A stretch of DNA of 64,000 bases from an uncultured bacterium (GTDB lineage: Bacteria > Armatimonadota > UBA5829), in assembly GCA_938074205.1 (NCBI GenBank), contig CALJES010000006.1, positions 287,843 to 351,842 on the forward strand. The letters are read 5' to 3'. The notes beneath the pieces were generated by a model. That model had not been told where the DNA came from, made no database searches, and worked only from the letters and a program-made list of their open reading frames with translations. Made by a program: the position numbers and the translations under genes. Of this stretch, positions 1 through 9,065 are shown piece by piece (within the stretch, counting starts at the first letter, position 1; each line of letters starts with the position of its first letter).

Positions 1-722
1 ACTACGACATTCACACTCCGCTCACCTCGTACCATAGTCACAGTGGGCCTGCACAAGTGCACAAGATAATAAACGCCCTAAACGAAGGAAAGAATGTGGC
101 GTTGGTGTCTGATGCAGGCACACCCGGCATTTCCGACCCTGGGTACGAGCTTATCCGCAACGCTGTAAGCGCTGGGATCCATATTGAAGCGATTCCGGGA
201 CCCTCCGCAGTGATCACGGCTCTAGTATTGTCTGGATTGCCGAGTGCTCGATTCGCGTTCGACGGTTGGGTTCCACGCAAGCAGGGAGATCGAAAGAAGT
301 ATTTTCAGTCTCTGCTTTTCGAAGAACGCACGGTGTGTCTATACGTAGCACCCAACCGTCTGATTGATGCGCTCGAATCCGTACGTTCGGAACTTGGTGA
401 CCGCCAAATCGCCGTAGTTCGAGAAGCCACCAAGCTTTTCGAAGAGGTGTTTCGAGGAACGGCACACCAGGCGATCGAGCATTTCAGCCAGGGTGAGATA
501 AAAGGGGAGATTGTTCTGGTTATATCGGGAAAACCCCAAGATGGCGCACGTTCCGCGGACACACACAAGATCGATGCTGAGCGTATTCTGAAAGAATTGA
601 TCGAATCAGGGATATCGGAGCGCGACGCGGTAAAGCAATGCGTTCGACAAACTGGGTTGTCCAAGAGAGAGGTATATGCGCTAGCACTCAAGCTCAAAGG
701 CCGTCTGGAGCCTCCACCCTAA
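1..722 (+). CDS. rsmI: 16S rRNA (cytidine1402-2'-O)-methyltransferase, 5' end missing
   Basis: RsmI uses SAM to 2'-O-methylate C1402 in the decoding centre of 16S rRNA. The reading frame is open from the first bases of the window (codons start at position 3). It carries the family segment YDIHTPLTSYH, followed by ALVSDAGTPGISDPGYELI and the IEAIPGPSAV stretch typical of the tetrapyrrole-methylase fold. The true start lies outside the window, so the GTG at 57 is internal. About 239 codons are present of a usual 270-290. The C-terminal part (GISERDAVKQCVRQTGLSKREVYALAL) is the helix-turn-helix-like tail seen in RsmI. The gene converges on the SpoIID-like gene and overlaps its end by 29 bp. Identification is firm. 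Confidence 0.95.
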   Translation, partial: YDIHTPLTSYHSHSGPAQVHKIINALNEGKNVALVSDAGTPGISDPGYELIRNAVSAGIHIEAIPGPSAVITALVLSGLPSARFAFDGWVPRKQGDRKKYFQSLLFEERTVCLYVAPNRLIDALESVRSELGDRQIAVVREATKLFEEVFRGTAHQAIEHFSQGEIKGEIVLVISGKPQDGARSADTHKIDAERILKELIESGISERDAVKQCVRQTGLSKREVYALALKLKGRLEPPP

Positions 723-2094
723 CATCAAATGCCAATGAACAGCCGGACTCAGATTGCCTGTGCCTAGCTATAGATTCACTGTTGTAGCGGCTCTCGTCGA
801 CTATGCTTGTTCGCTGCAAGGTGTCAGTCGGTAGATTCTGAGGCAATGTTTTCAAGACACGAACCACTCCGCTGGCGCTTATAGCTCGCAGCGATTGCAG
901 CCGCGTGCCGGGAAAGTAGTGTTCCAGAATCTGTTCGTAGGACCAATTCGTCGGCGCGGAAGCCAACCACTTGGTCCCCACCTGACATAAACCTATTCCA
1001 TGACCTGCCCCTTTCCCTTTGAAAATCACTATGCCATCCTGAGTTTGTTCTACAGTAAGAAGCAAGCTTTTCACAAGGCTCAGACCAAGCGCAGAACGAA
1101 CCTTATGCCCTTCGATCTGTATCTTCCCTGAATCGGTGACGATTTCGAACTGCAGAACTCTTCCCGAACTGCTGATCTTCGCAACACTGATAGCCGACAT
1201 ATTCGCGCATTGCTTGAGCCCTCCGGAAACAAGCTTTTCTTTGAGCTCCGGCAAAGACATCGAAAACTCCCAGGTGATGTGGGGAATCTCCATCGGCTCT
1301 GTTACGCTACACAAGTAAGGAAGTCGAACGTTCGGACGCACTTCGGATATGTCCTGCGTGGCTCCGCCACAGTCACTAGAGTACATCACAGAAGCGAGTT
1401 TACCTTCATAGGTCAAAACAAGTTCCTCAGTCGTTCTCACAGCCTCAGCAGCACGCGGCGTTTCGGCGGACACCCCATTGTATGTTTGGCAATGGCTAGT
1501 ATCACAAAGATCGAAGTCCTCGGCGCGATGCTTACCAAAATTCGCCAGTGCGTATGTGCGCGCAGTTATCGCTTGCGCTTTTAGGGCTTCTAACGGGTAA
1601 CTCGAAGGCATCTCAGCCGACACTACGCCCATGATATAGTCCTCAAGCGACACAATGTTTATTAGCTGCATTCCAACAGGTTTCAATCGCGCCTCAATCT
1701 TGCCTCTATATCGACGCGCACGTTTGTTGTCGGCCGATTGAATCGTTATTGCGTCCGATGCCCGAGAAACTGCTACAACAAAAGGACCCGGACTAGATTT
1801 CACCTGTAGTCCGACTCTCGTCACAAAAACACCACCGTCTGCCGACAACCGGATGCATTCATCCCCCTCAGTTTCCAAGAGCATTGAGCCGCTCGCATCG
1901 AAAAGTTTTAGGCCGCTAGCGGAACTAAAAACAATCGACTTAACACTGAAACCCCAGCTCGCCAAACCGACTCTGAGCAGCAACCCATCCTCACAGGCGC
2001 CCTCGCCGGCGGAGAACACACACAACGCAACCGCAACTACGGATAACTTCGCTAGCGTCTTGCCCAACCACCTATATAACATATAGCCTCGCAT
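694..2094 (-). CDS. SpoIID/LytB-domain exported protein
   Basis: This 466-residue protein has an N-terminal signal peptide (hydrophobic stretch LSVVAVALCVFSAG, residues 16-29) and a SpoIID/LytB domain recognised by LEDYIMGVVSAEMP, LEALKAQAITARTYAL and the late GHGIGLCQVG segment. SpoIID enzymes are lytic transglycosylases acting on stem-less peptidoglycan, and in non-sporulating bacteria the domain is used in cell-wall remodelling. No sporulation genes are nearby, so a role in envelope maintenance is more likely than sporulation (inference). The ATG at 2094 has no good ribosome site. An in-frame ATG at 2082, preceded by GAGG, is an alternative. The 3' end overlaps the convergent rsmI gene by 29 bp. 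Confidence 0.85.
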   Translation of the reverse strand: MRGYMLYRWLGKTLAKLSVVAVALCVFSAGEGACEDGLLLRVGLASWGFSVKSIVFSSASGLKLFDASGSMLLETEGDECIRLSADGGVFVTRVGLQVKSSPGPFVVAVSRASDAITIQSADNKRARRYRGKIEARLKPVGMQLINIVSLEDYIMGVVSAEMPSSYPLEALKAQAITARTYALANFGKHRAEDFDLCDTSHCQTYNGVSAETPRAAEAVRTTEELVLTYEGKLASVMYSSDCGGATQDISEVRPNVRLPYLCSVTEPMEIPHITWEFSMSLPELKEKLVSGGLKQCANMSAISVAKISSSGRVLQFEIVTDSGKIQIEGHKVRSALGLSLVKSLLLTVEQTQDGIVIFKGKGAGHGIGLCQVGTKWLASAPTNWSYEQILEHYFPGTRLQSLRAISASGVVRVLKTLPQNLPTDTLQRTSIVDESRYNSESIARHRQSESGCSLAFDVRVEAPDGL

Positions 2095-2480
2095 TCTTTA
2101 TAATAACAAGACGCTTCTCAGAAACAAAGTGGCCGATGATATTCCTCGCAAGTCAGGACTTTCAAATGGGCTTGCCTTTGGGCACGTGATGTCGAGAACC
2201 AGTCGTTTCCTAAGAGATGGAATCTGGAGCAAGTACCTTTAGTTTGGAGGAACACCTAATGCCAACTGATAAGACAGAATGAGGGCCGGCCGAGTAAGAC
2301 GGAGGGACACGCACACTAAGGCAGGTTCGAACGTTCGTTGCAGGACCAGATCAATCAACAACTTGGGGTCACAAGGCGTTGAGTCAAATAACAAAGAAAT
2401 CGTTGCTGGCAAGCAAGCTTACAATTGTTCTGTTGAGCAATCTTACCGCCCAGTCACAAACGATCCAAGGAGGAAACGAA
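2095..2480. other. 386-bp intergenic region with a 7-codon ribosome-site-led mini-ORF
   Basis: This gap separates the divergent SpoIID-like and GH127 genes. The only structure I can support is GGAGG at 2246-2250, followed after 8 bases by ATG at 2259. That start opens a 7-codon frame ending in TGA at 2280-2282. It is in the same phase as the GH127 gene, but a second stop (TAA, 2295-2297) lies before any usable GH127 start. From TTG 2379 the frame is open into GH127 and reads like a weak signal peptide (KKSLLASKLTIVLLSNLTAQS). No consensus promoter was evident. Confidence 0.4.
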
Positions 2481-4463
2481 GTGAAGATTGTTGAGAGCCC
2501 GACTACCAGAGGCAAAAACTCTTTCTACACTGGCAACCGTGCTCCGCTCGTACCTAAACCTTTGATCAAACTTCCTCCAGGCGCCGTAAAGCCGGAAGGA
2601 TGGCTCAGAAAACAGCTGGAGCTAATGTCCGATGGTTTTACGGGTCGTCTGCCTGAGCTAAGCGAATTCTGCAGAACAGAGAAAAATGCCTGGCTTCATC
2701 CGAAAGGTATCGGCGAACACGGGTGGGAAGAGGTACCTTACTGGTTAAGGGGATTTGTCGACTTGGGCTATGTCCTGAGGGATGAGCGCATGATCCGAGA
2801 ATCCCAAAAATGGATAGACGGTATACTCTCCAGCCAGCAGCCCGACGGATACTTCGGACCCCAATCCAACCGCGACGCAATGGATCTCTGGCCGAACATG
2901 ATTGCGCTTTACGCTCTAAGAACATTCTACGAGGCAACTGGAGACAAAAGAGTAATCACGTTTATGACCCGTTACTTCAGATGGCAGATGACCGTACCTT
3001 TTGAGCGACTGCTGCACGGAAGTTGGCAGAAGGTGAGAGGCGGGGACAATCTGGACTCGATCTATTGGCTCTATAACCATACCGGCGAGAAATGGCTACT
3101 GGATACCGCTCGTGTAAACCATGAGCGAACGGCGGACTGGACAGGCGGTATTGCTTCTCTTCACGGAGTCAACTTTGCCCAATGTTTTAGAGAACCGGCT
3201 CAGTTCTATCAGCAGACAGGAGACATCAGGTACCTCCAAGCAACAGAGCGCAACTATGAAACAATGTACGAGACGTATGGACAGGTCCCTGGGGGCGGTT
3301 ATGCGGCGGACGAAAATGCCCGCCCTGGATATACGGGACCCAGACAAGGCACGGAAACCTGCACTTGGGCAGAGTTGATCTGGAGTCACGAGATGCTTGC
3401 GACAATAACTGGCGACATAAAGTGGCTAGACAGATGTGAAGAAGTAGTATTCAATTCGCTGCCGGCATCAATGACTCCAGATCTAAAAGGTCTTCACTAT
3501 CTCACATGTCCGAACCAGGTTCAACTCGACAAGGAAAACAAGGCCCCAATGATACAGAACTCTGGCAACATGTTCGCCTATGATCCCTGGAGCTTTCGAT
3601 GTTGTCAACACAACGTGGCATTCGCCTGGCCCTATTTTGCCGAGCATACCTGGATGGCAACGCTAGATAATGGGTTAGCAGCTACAATGTACGCTCCATG
3701 TTCGGTAAAAGCAAAAGTCGGCGACGGAGTTAACATACGCATAAGTGAGTTGACTGACTATCCATTCTCAGACCAGATTACGCTGATACTAGAGTCACCC
3801 AAACCTGTGAGATTCCCGTTGTATATGCGCGTTCCAAGTTGGTGTGCTAATCCCAAACTGGCTATCAACGGGAAGAACATATCCGTGCCAAAGCCTGTGA
3901 ATGGATGGATCTGTATTACCAGGACGTGGGCGGAAAAAGAGACCATTAATCTAGTTCTTTCAATGGAGCTTAGGATAAAGAGATGGGAGAAGAATCGAAA
4001 TACTGTGTCGGTCCACCGCGGACCGTTAGCATACTCGCTTAAGATAGGAGAGGAATGGAAGCGATACGGTGGCACCGATGAGTGGCCCGCATATGAGGTC
4101 TTTCCGACAACGCCCTGGAACTACGGTTTGGTTCTGGACTCTGCGAAACCGGAAAAGTGGTTTGAGGTTGCCGCGATCCGAAAGCCAGGACATACCCAAC
4201 CGTTTACGCCGGAAATGGCTCCGATTATGATCAAAGCAAAAGCCAAGAAGATCCCTCAGTGGAAATTAGAACCAAATGGCCTGATTGGTGAGGTTCAACC
4301 CGGTCCGGTAAGGTCTGATGAGCCGATAGAAGAAGTCACACTAATACCGATGGGCTGCGCGAGGCTTAGAGTGTCGGCGTTCCCAGTAATCGGCGAAGGT
4401 CCCGACGCAATTGAGTGGAAAGATCATGATAACAGCAACGCCTCTGCGAACCCGCAGAAATAG
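2481..4463 (+). CDS. GH127-type (DUF1680) beta-L-arabinofuranosidase
   Basis: The protein belongs to the DUF1680/GH127 family, whose characterised member HypBA1 removes beta-L-arabinofuranose with a zinc-bound cysteine nucleophile. The family's metal and catalytic residues are visible: Glu292-Thr-Cys294 (GTETCTWAELIW) and the Cys374-Cys375 pair (FRCCQHN), numbered from the GTG start. The upstream ADEN segment fits the acid/base region. GTG 2481 is chosen because AAGGAGG (2467-2473) sits 7 bases before it, giving 660 residues, close to HypBA1. An in-frame TTG at 2379 would add a signal-like leader. If that is the real start the enzyme is exported, otherwise it is cytoplasmic. The C-terminal half has the expected beta-sandwich character. 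The natural substrate is unknown. Confidence 0.88.
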   Translation: MKIVESPTTRGKNSFYTGNRAPLVPKPLIKLPPGAVKPEGWLRKQLELMSDGFTGRLPELSEFCRTEKNAWLHPKGIGEHGWEEVPYWLRGFVDLGYVLRDERMIRESQKWIDGILSSQQPDGYFGPQSNRDAMDLWPNMIALYALRTFYEATGDKRVITFMTRYFRWQMTVPFERLLHGSWQKVRGGDNLDSIYWLYNHTGEKWLLDTARVNHERTADWTGGIASLHGVNFAQCFREPAQFYQQTGDIRYLQATERNYETMYETYGQVPGGGYAADENARPGYTGPRQGTETCTWAELIWSHEMLATITGDIKWLDRCEEVVFNSLPASMTPDLKGLHYLTCPNQVQLDKENKAPMIQNSGNMFAYDPWSFRCCQHNVAFAWPYFAEHTWMATLDNGLAATMYAPCSVKAKVGDGVNIRISELTDYPFSDQITLILESPKPVRFPLYMRVPSWCANPKLAINGKNISVPKPVNGWICITRTWAEKETINLVLSMELRIKRWEKNRNTVSVHRGPLAYSLKIGEEWKRYGGTDEWPAYEVFPTTPWNYGLVLDSAKPEKWFEVAAIRKPGHTQPFTPEMAPIMIKAKAKKIPQWKLEPNGLIGEVQPGPVRSDEPIEEVTLIPMGCARLRVSAFPVIGEGPDAIEWKDHDNSNASANPQK

Positions 4464-4555
4464 CAAATGAACTGCAGCAAGTATTTCGCTGAAGAATTCT
4501 GTCGGTTGGCAGTTTTTCGCTGATAATTAAGTCGCTCGAAGCTGACGCTTGTTTG

Positions 4556-4975
4556 CTATACCTTCAATCCTACCGATCGTAGTTGTTCCACGAGGCTATC
4601 GGTAGTCTCTAGATTCTTGACGTTCTCAAGCGGAACCCATTCCACAGCTGCAGCGTCGGACGATGCCCTTGCGTGGCCTCCAACAACCGCGGCGAAATAG
4701 CTGATTATTACGTAATGCCACAGCACGGTCTGATCAGTTTTCATAATAACGTCATGCACATACGCGACCCGCAAAGGCTCAATATCTAAACAAGTCTCTT
4801 CTCTGACTTCTCTTATCAGAGCATCGCGCGCTGTCTCGCCAAGCTCTATTGCGCCTCCAGGTAGCGACCAAAGACCCTTGTTAGGCTCCGAGCCCCTATT
4901 GACGAGCAGTATGCGCCCGTCATGAACTATCACAGCTGAAACAGCAACTATTGGCCTCAGAATACGCGCGTGCAC
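4556..4975 (-). CDS. NUDIX hydrolase
   Basis: NUDIX enzymes cleave nucleoside diphosphates linked to another moiety. The box is clear, with GGAIELGETARDALIREVREE matching Gx5Ex7REUxEE, and the core opens with PIVAVSAVIVHDGRILLV. GTG 4975 is preferred because GGGAG (4983-4987 on the plus strand, read in reverse) lies 7 bases upstream, and it gives a 139-residue single-domain protein. An ATG at 5026 would add 17 unconserved residues. ATTATA at 5058-5063 could be a minus-strand -10 element. The substrate cannot be deduced. ADP-ribose or an oxidised nucleotide is possible given the small size. Confidence 0.85.
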   Translation of the reverse strand: MHARILRPIVAVSAVIVHDGRILLVNRGSEPNKGLWSLPGGAIELGETARDALIREVREETCLDIEPLRVAYVHDVIMKTDQTVLWHYVIISYFAAVVGGHARASSDAAAVEWVPLENVKNLETTDSLVEQLRSVGLKV

Positions 4976-5197
4976 TCGGTCACTCCCTTTGCCATTAAAA
5001 CCTACAGGGCGTAGCCCTATCCACATATTGCGTAAGTACGTGATTCGATACCCCTATATTATATGCTTAAAGAACTACCAACGTGTAACGGTGGCAGGAA
5101 AATACCGGCCGTGAAATGCATTGACCAGGTGGTCATTAAACCACGCCCAGTTTCAAACCCCGGCATCGATCTGCAGGGCAACGCTCGTAGCAACTCC

Positions 5198-5226
5198 TTG
5201 ACACATGCCAAACCCTGTGTTATACA
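5198..5226 (+). promoter_or_regulatory. sigma70-type promoter for the exported-protein gene
   Basis: TTGACA (5198-5203) and TATACA (5221-5226) are separated by exactly 17 bases. A transcript would begin near 5233, about 50 bases before the ATG of the amber-interrupted gene, and would contain its ribosome site (GAGAGGAGAG, about 5268-5278). The rest of the 4976-5283 gap shows no other feature. Confidence 0.7.
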
Positions 5227-5283
5227 AACATTAAGAAAAGGTCGGAACAAAACGCAAATCTGCACCGGAGAGGAGAGATTTCT

Positions 5284-7047
5284 ATGGGACGGGCGGTTGG
5301 TGTCGGTATGATCGGCGTGATGATCTTAATCTTAGCTCTCGCTGTGGGTACACCTCGACTCCAGGCGGATACCTACACAAACACTTTCACAAACACGTCT
5401 GCCAAACAATGGATTGCTTGGCATGTCGAGTGTACCAACGTTGACAGTGTTAACTACAAAACTGTTGATGCCTATAACACATCTGCGCCTTCCCCAAAAT
5501 GGCGAGTGTACTTCTTCGAGCAAGGGAGTACCTTCTACCAAAGGAAGGGTTTCTTAGTATACCCTGCAGACGACTCCGGAACTGAAATAGATCCGGGTGA
5601 GACGCTATCCATAACGTTTACGTTTACCCCGACTGCAGGCGCGACACCTTCTTTCACTCAGTATCCGGTTGAATGGCCGCTCGACGGTGAGTTGGTCACC
5701 GTAACTCCGGATAACATGGGGTCGTTGGGTTGGAGCATCGCGACGAACGGCGGTGCAAAAGCAGGTATTGTGCCTTACGGTCCCGGAGTGTGGGAAGCAA
5801 ACCGGGCATTGGTTGGTGAGGAATACAATATACACTTGGGCAAAGGATCTTTTTATGCAGAGCTCGACTACTCTGGCGGACCGGGCAGCTCCGAAACGCC
5901 TGCCACAGCCTGGCTAGGATTGGACAGATTTGGCGGTCAGCCTCTTGCTGGCATCCCTCTTGAACGAATCAAGACAATGAAGTACTTCTGCTTCCAAAGC
6001 AAGATACCGACACGCACAACCCATCCCTCCAACTGGGAAAGCTGGAATGCTTGGTGGATCTATCCGAGGCAGCCTATTTGCCTGGAATTAACTGCCGAAA
6101 GCCCCGACGGCTCCGAGCGATTGCAGTTTTGGTTCCGCCCGTGGAGTACGAGCAAGGTGAGTGGAGACAATTCCGGTAGGCAGAACCGCAGATGGCTGTA
6201 GTATGATTGCATCAACGGAACTCCGCAAGTGCAAGTGACTCGGCGATGGTATGTCTATCGAGGATTAGCAGAAGATGGTGTGACCAGCCTAGATCAGGTT
6301 TTCGATTCCTGGTCTGAATTGGTCGCGGTTTATGGTGATTGGAAGCTGGTGTCCACATCGAATGATCCGTGGCCTGTTGGCTACAAGAGTGCCGGCTGGG
6401 ACGAAACCACTGATCCCCCAGGATCTCCTACCTGCACCGCAACAGGTAAATGCCTCAACTTTGTTGTTGGTGCACGTAAAGGACAAACGCATATCTACGG
6501 ACCAGACAACGATTATCAGCTGAATGTTGTGAACTAGGCCGGTTATTATTGGGGCCTGCGCGGAAACTTGGATTTCTTCACGCTAGGGATAGATCTAAAC
6601 GGCGATGGTGACGATACGGATCGGGGCGAGCGCATCACCTACGACTTCGAACCTTCGCCCGCAGACCTTCCGCTGCGCAAAGTGGCCACGAACCAAGAAG
6701 CCACCTATGACCGAATCATGGGCACTCATGTTAAACAAGGCTCGCACGAGTGGAGACTAGTAGACCCAGTCCTCAACTATTACCCGACAATGATCTTTGG
6801 CAAAGTGACTAAGATAAACAACGTCTGTTTTGAATTGGACGACGGCAGCAATATACCAATGAAGACTCGGGTGTACCTGATCCGCAATCTTTACAACTAC
6901 TACGACTCCGCATCAGGTTACACATTTCCGGCGACAGGTCAATACTGGTGTGTGTGGGGTTGGCTGGAAAAGCCACGGTTCTTCCCCAATGTTGAAAAGC
7001 CGCTGTGCCTGTGGACAAGTATCTTCAACTGCAAGAGGCTTAAGTAG
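5284..7047 (+). pseudogene. Exported protein of unknown function, reading frame interrupted by two TAG codons
   Basis: One frame (587 codons) runs from ATG 5284 to TAG 7045-7047. It is interrupted only by TAG at 6199-6201 (after ...NRRWL) and TAG at 6535-6537 (after ...QLNVVN). Both flanks read on smoothly in the same phase: YDCINGTPQVQVTRRWYVY and AGYYWGLRGNLDFFTLGI. There is no frameshift. The N-terminus is a signal peptide (VGMIGVMILILALAVG) after a good ribosome site and promoter. The first part is beta-rich (YTNTFTNTSAKQW). The last part contains an acidic calcium-loop-like stretch, DLNGDGDDTDRGE. I do not recognise the family. It is either a recent pseudogene (each TAG is one C-to-T step from CAG), a sequence error, or a readthrough product. 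TAG ends other genes here, so general reassignment is unlikely. Confidence 0.7.
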
Positions 7048-7212
7048 CCAACGACACATCGTCGACAGTACAAGAGCACCTCACCCTGCCTACTTAAACT
7101 GTCGTCGCGTGCAGGACGCTAGTGCACCTGCGGCGAAGCTTAGTTTGGGAAGCAACTTATTGAGCTGCCATTTGCTTATGGTAGCGGACAGGTGTTGCAG
7201 CGGAGGTTCCCA

Positions 7213-7725
7213 ATGGAACTTTTCGAAGCAATTGCAAAACGACACAGCTACCGTGGACCATTTCTCGACAAGCCGGTGGCGCGCGAAGATCTGCGCAAGA
7301 TTGTGCAAGCAGGCATACAAGCTCCGTCTGCCAGAAACGCCCAGAGTACAAGCTTTGTCATCGTGGATGACCTGGAAGTGATGGCACGCCTGCGCGAAAT
7401 AGTGCCGATTTCGGCTCCAGCTGCGATAGTGTGCGTTGTGGACCCGTCACCTGTTGTCCACGGCAAGTCGTTTGCGCTGCAGGACTGTGCGGCAGCTGTT
7501 GAGAACATGCTACTTGCGATAACGGCACTTGGATACGCGAGCGTGTGGTTGGAAGGTGCACTACACGGTGGGAAAGCCGAACAGGTGGCGAAATTGCTGG
7601 ACGTGCCCTTGGGTAAGCGGGTACAAGTCATATTGCCGGTCGGCGTACCTGGAGAGCACTGGCAGCAGCGAGAAAAGAAACCTTTTGAAGAACGAGCTTG
7701 GTTCAACTGTTACGGTGGAGCTTAG
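7213..7725 (+). CDS. Nitroreductase-family FMN protein
   Basis: This is a 170-residue single-domain nitroreductase-fold flavoprotein, expected to bind FMN and use NAD(P)H. Family signatures are the N-terminal ELFEAIAKRHSYR, the APSARNAQSTSFVIV segment that contacts FMN, and the LQDCAAAVENMLLAITALGYASVW helix followed by the LDVPLGKRVQVILPVG strand. ATG 7213 is chosen for GGAGG at 7202-7206, six bases upstream. The substrate (nitro compound, quinone, flavin) cannot be assigned. It precedes the TIM-barrel/propeller gene pair by 32 bases and may be co-transcribed with it. Confidence 0.88.
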   Translation: MELFEAIAKRHSYRGPFLDKPVAREDLRKIVQAGIQAPSARNAQSTSFVIVDDLEVMARLREIVPISAPAAIVCVVDPSPVVHGKSFALQDCAAAVENMLLAITALGYASVWLEGALHGGKAEQVAKLLDVPLGKRVQVILPVGVPGEHWQQREKKPFEERAWFNCYGGA

Positions 7726-7757
7726 CCGACAACCAATCCCGGAGACAGGAACTAGAC

Positions 7758-9065
7758 ATGTCATTTAGCATTCGCGGATACTATGTGATACCTTCGAGAA
7801 ACCAGTTTTGGGGCCTAGATGAATGGTGCAGGTACGTTGACTGCTCCTACGAGGATGGCTGTAACTTTCTCATACTTTGGATTGCTGGAAGTTTTCGTTC
7901 GAGGCTGTATCCGGAAACTTGGCAGTATAACAGACTACACCGCAACATTGAACAGAACTTCTACCCGGAGCTTATTGATTACGCACACAAGAAAGGAATC
8001 CGAGCCGTCCTGGGCTTCACGCCATACGCCTACGACGGAGTAGCAAGCTTTGCAGCAGCTCATCTTGATTTTGCAGGACGCAATGCAGACGGCTCGGTCC
8101 ACAAAACACGTGGTATTCACGACGTAGGCATGTGGCTTTGTCCGAACTACCCGGAGTCGCGCGAATTCATGTTGAACTATGTGCGCGAAATGTTTTTTGA
8201 GTTTCACCCCAACGCAGACGGATTGTTCATAGAATCATCCGACTACGGCCACTGCCAATGCCCTTACTGTGTAGATCGATACGTTGAACGCGAGTGGCAA
8301 TTCGTTAAACAGATATCTGAGGAAGTTTGGAGTACAAAGGCCGACGCAACAGTAATCATCTACCCTATATACTACCAACAGGGCGTCGCCACGCCAGACG
8401 AGCACTATACGCTGTTTTTTACGCCTCACAGTGCGCACATTACACCGGAGGTACTCGAAACTAGATGCCGGAAAATATATTGGGAGGGATTATCGTTCGA
8501 GAAGCTGGACGTGGCAGCCAGGGGCGCTAAGATAGCCCATGATTACGGCTTGGACGGATACGTTGTTGCAATGGAAGTGTTCGGATACACCCAGGATTGG
8601 AACGGCAGACTTGTGACCTATGAACCTTTTGATGTGCCGTGGACGGCTGCCGACTTTCCTATGGAAGATTTGGTTCCACGTGTCTTGCGATTTAGCTATA
8701 AGTTCTATTCGCACAACCCTAACGCAACTGAACAGGAGTTTCGAGGCGCTGTGGCAGCGTATTTCTTCGAAGACTCGGACATCGAAGCGGCTGACGACCT
8801 TCTGTATCTATGCTCCGTATTGCAAGAATCGTTCCAGCATTTCGGTAGGCGCAGCGCACTTGCCCATCCGGAGGATTTCGATTACCAATACTCGGGTGAA
8901 AAGCGCTCTCAGGTATTGGCAACATACACCGAGGCGCTCTCCCGGCTGCAAAAAATAAGCCAAAGACACGCCTCACACGAACTCGGACAAGTGGCACAGT
9001 GGATAGTTGATAGGTGGCACGCGATTCATCCTGAAGTGTTTGCACAGGGAGTCTCCAGAACATGA
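7758..9065 (+). CDS. Putative TIM-barrel glycoside hydrolase-like protein
   Basis: This 435-residue protein shows the alternating strand/helix pattern of a (beta/alpha)8 barrel: LIDYAHKKGIRAVLGFTPY, then MWLCPNYPESREFMLNYVREM, then ADGLFIESSDYG. It resembles the barrels of GH67/GH20-like and 'GHL' families, where an acidic residue at a strand end is catalytic. I cannot name a family. A cluster HCQCPYC directly after ESSDYG could be a metal site. ATG 7758 is preferred, with AGGA at 7747-7750 upstream. The stop overlaps the next gene's ATG (ATGA), so the two are translationally coupled and probably act on the same glycan. No signal peptide is visible, which points to an intracellular step. Confidence 0.6.
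   Translation: MSFSIRGYYVIPSRNQFWGLDEWCRYVDCSYEDGCNFLILWIAGSFRSRLYPETWQYNRLHRNIEQNFYPELIDYAHKKGIRAVLGFTPYAYDGVASFAAAHLDFAGRNADGSVHKTRGIHDVGMWLCPNYPESREFMLNYVREMFFEFHPNADGLFIESSDYGHCQCPYCVDRYVEREWQFVKQISEEVWSTKADATVIIYPIYYQQGVATPDEHYTLFFTPHSAHITPEVLETRCRKIYWEGLSFEKLDVAARGAKIAHDYGLDGYVVAMEVFGYTQDWNGRLVTYEPFDVPWTAADFPMEDLVPRVLRFSYKFYSHNPNATEQEFRGAVAAYFFEDSDIEAADDLLYLCSVLQESFQHFGRRSALAHPEDFDYQYSGEKRSQVLATYTEALSRLQKISQRHASHELGQVAQWIVDRWHAIHPEVFAQGVSRT

Noticed and set aside
2279..2494. 71-codon plus-strand ORF before GH127
   Set aside because: Different phase from GH127, ends just inside it, low-complexity Arg/Asn composition and no homology cue.
5063..5311. 82-codon plus-strand ORF ahead of the exported-protein gene
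   Set aside because: It covers the predicted promoter and overlaps the true start; no ribosome site or domain.
5284..7047. Genome-wide reassignment of TAG as a sense codon
   Set aside because: TAG terminates other genes in this window (for example GH127 at 4461-4463 and the nitroreductase at 7723-7725), and no other gene has an internal TAG.
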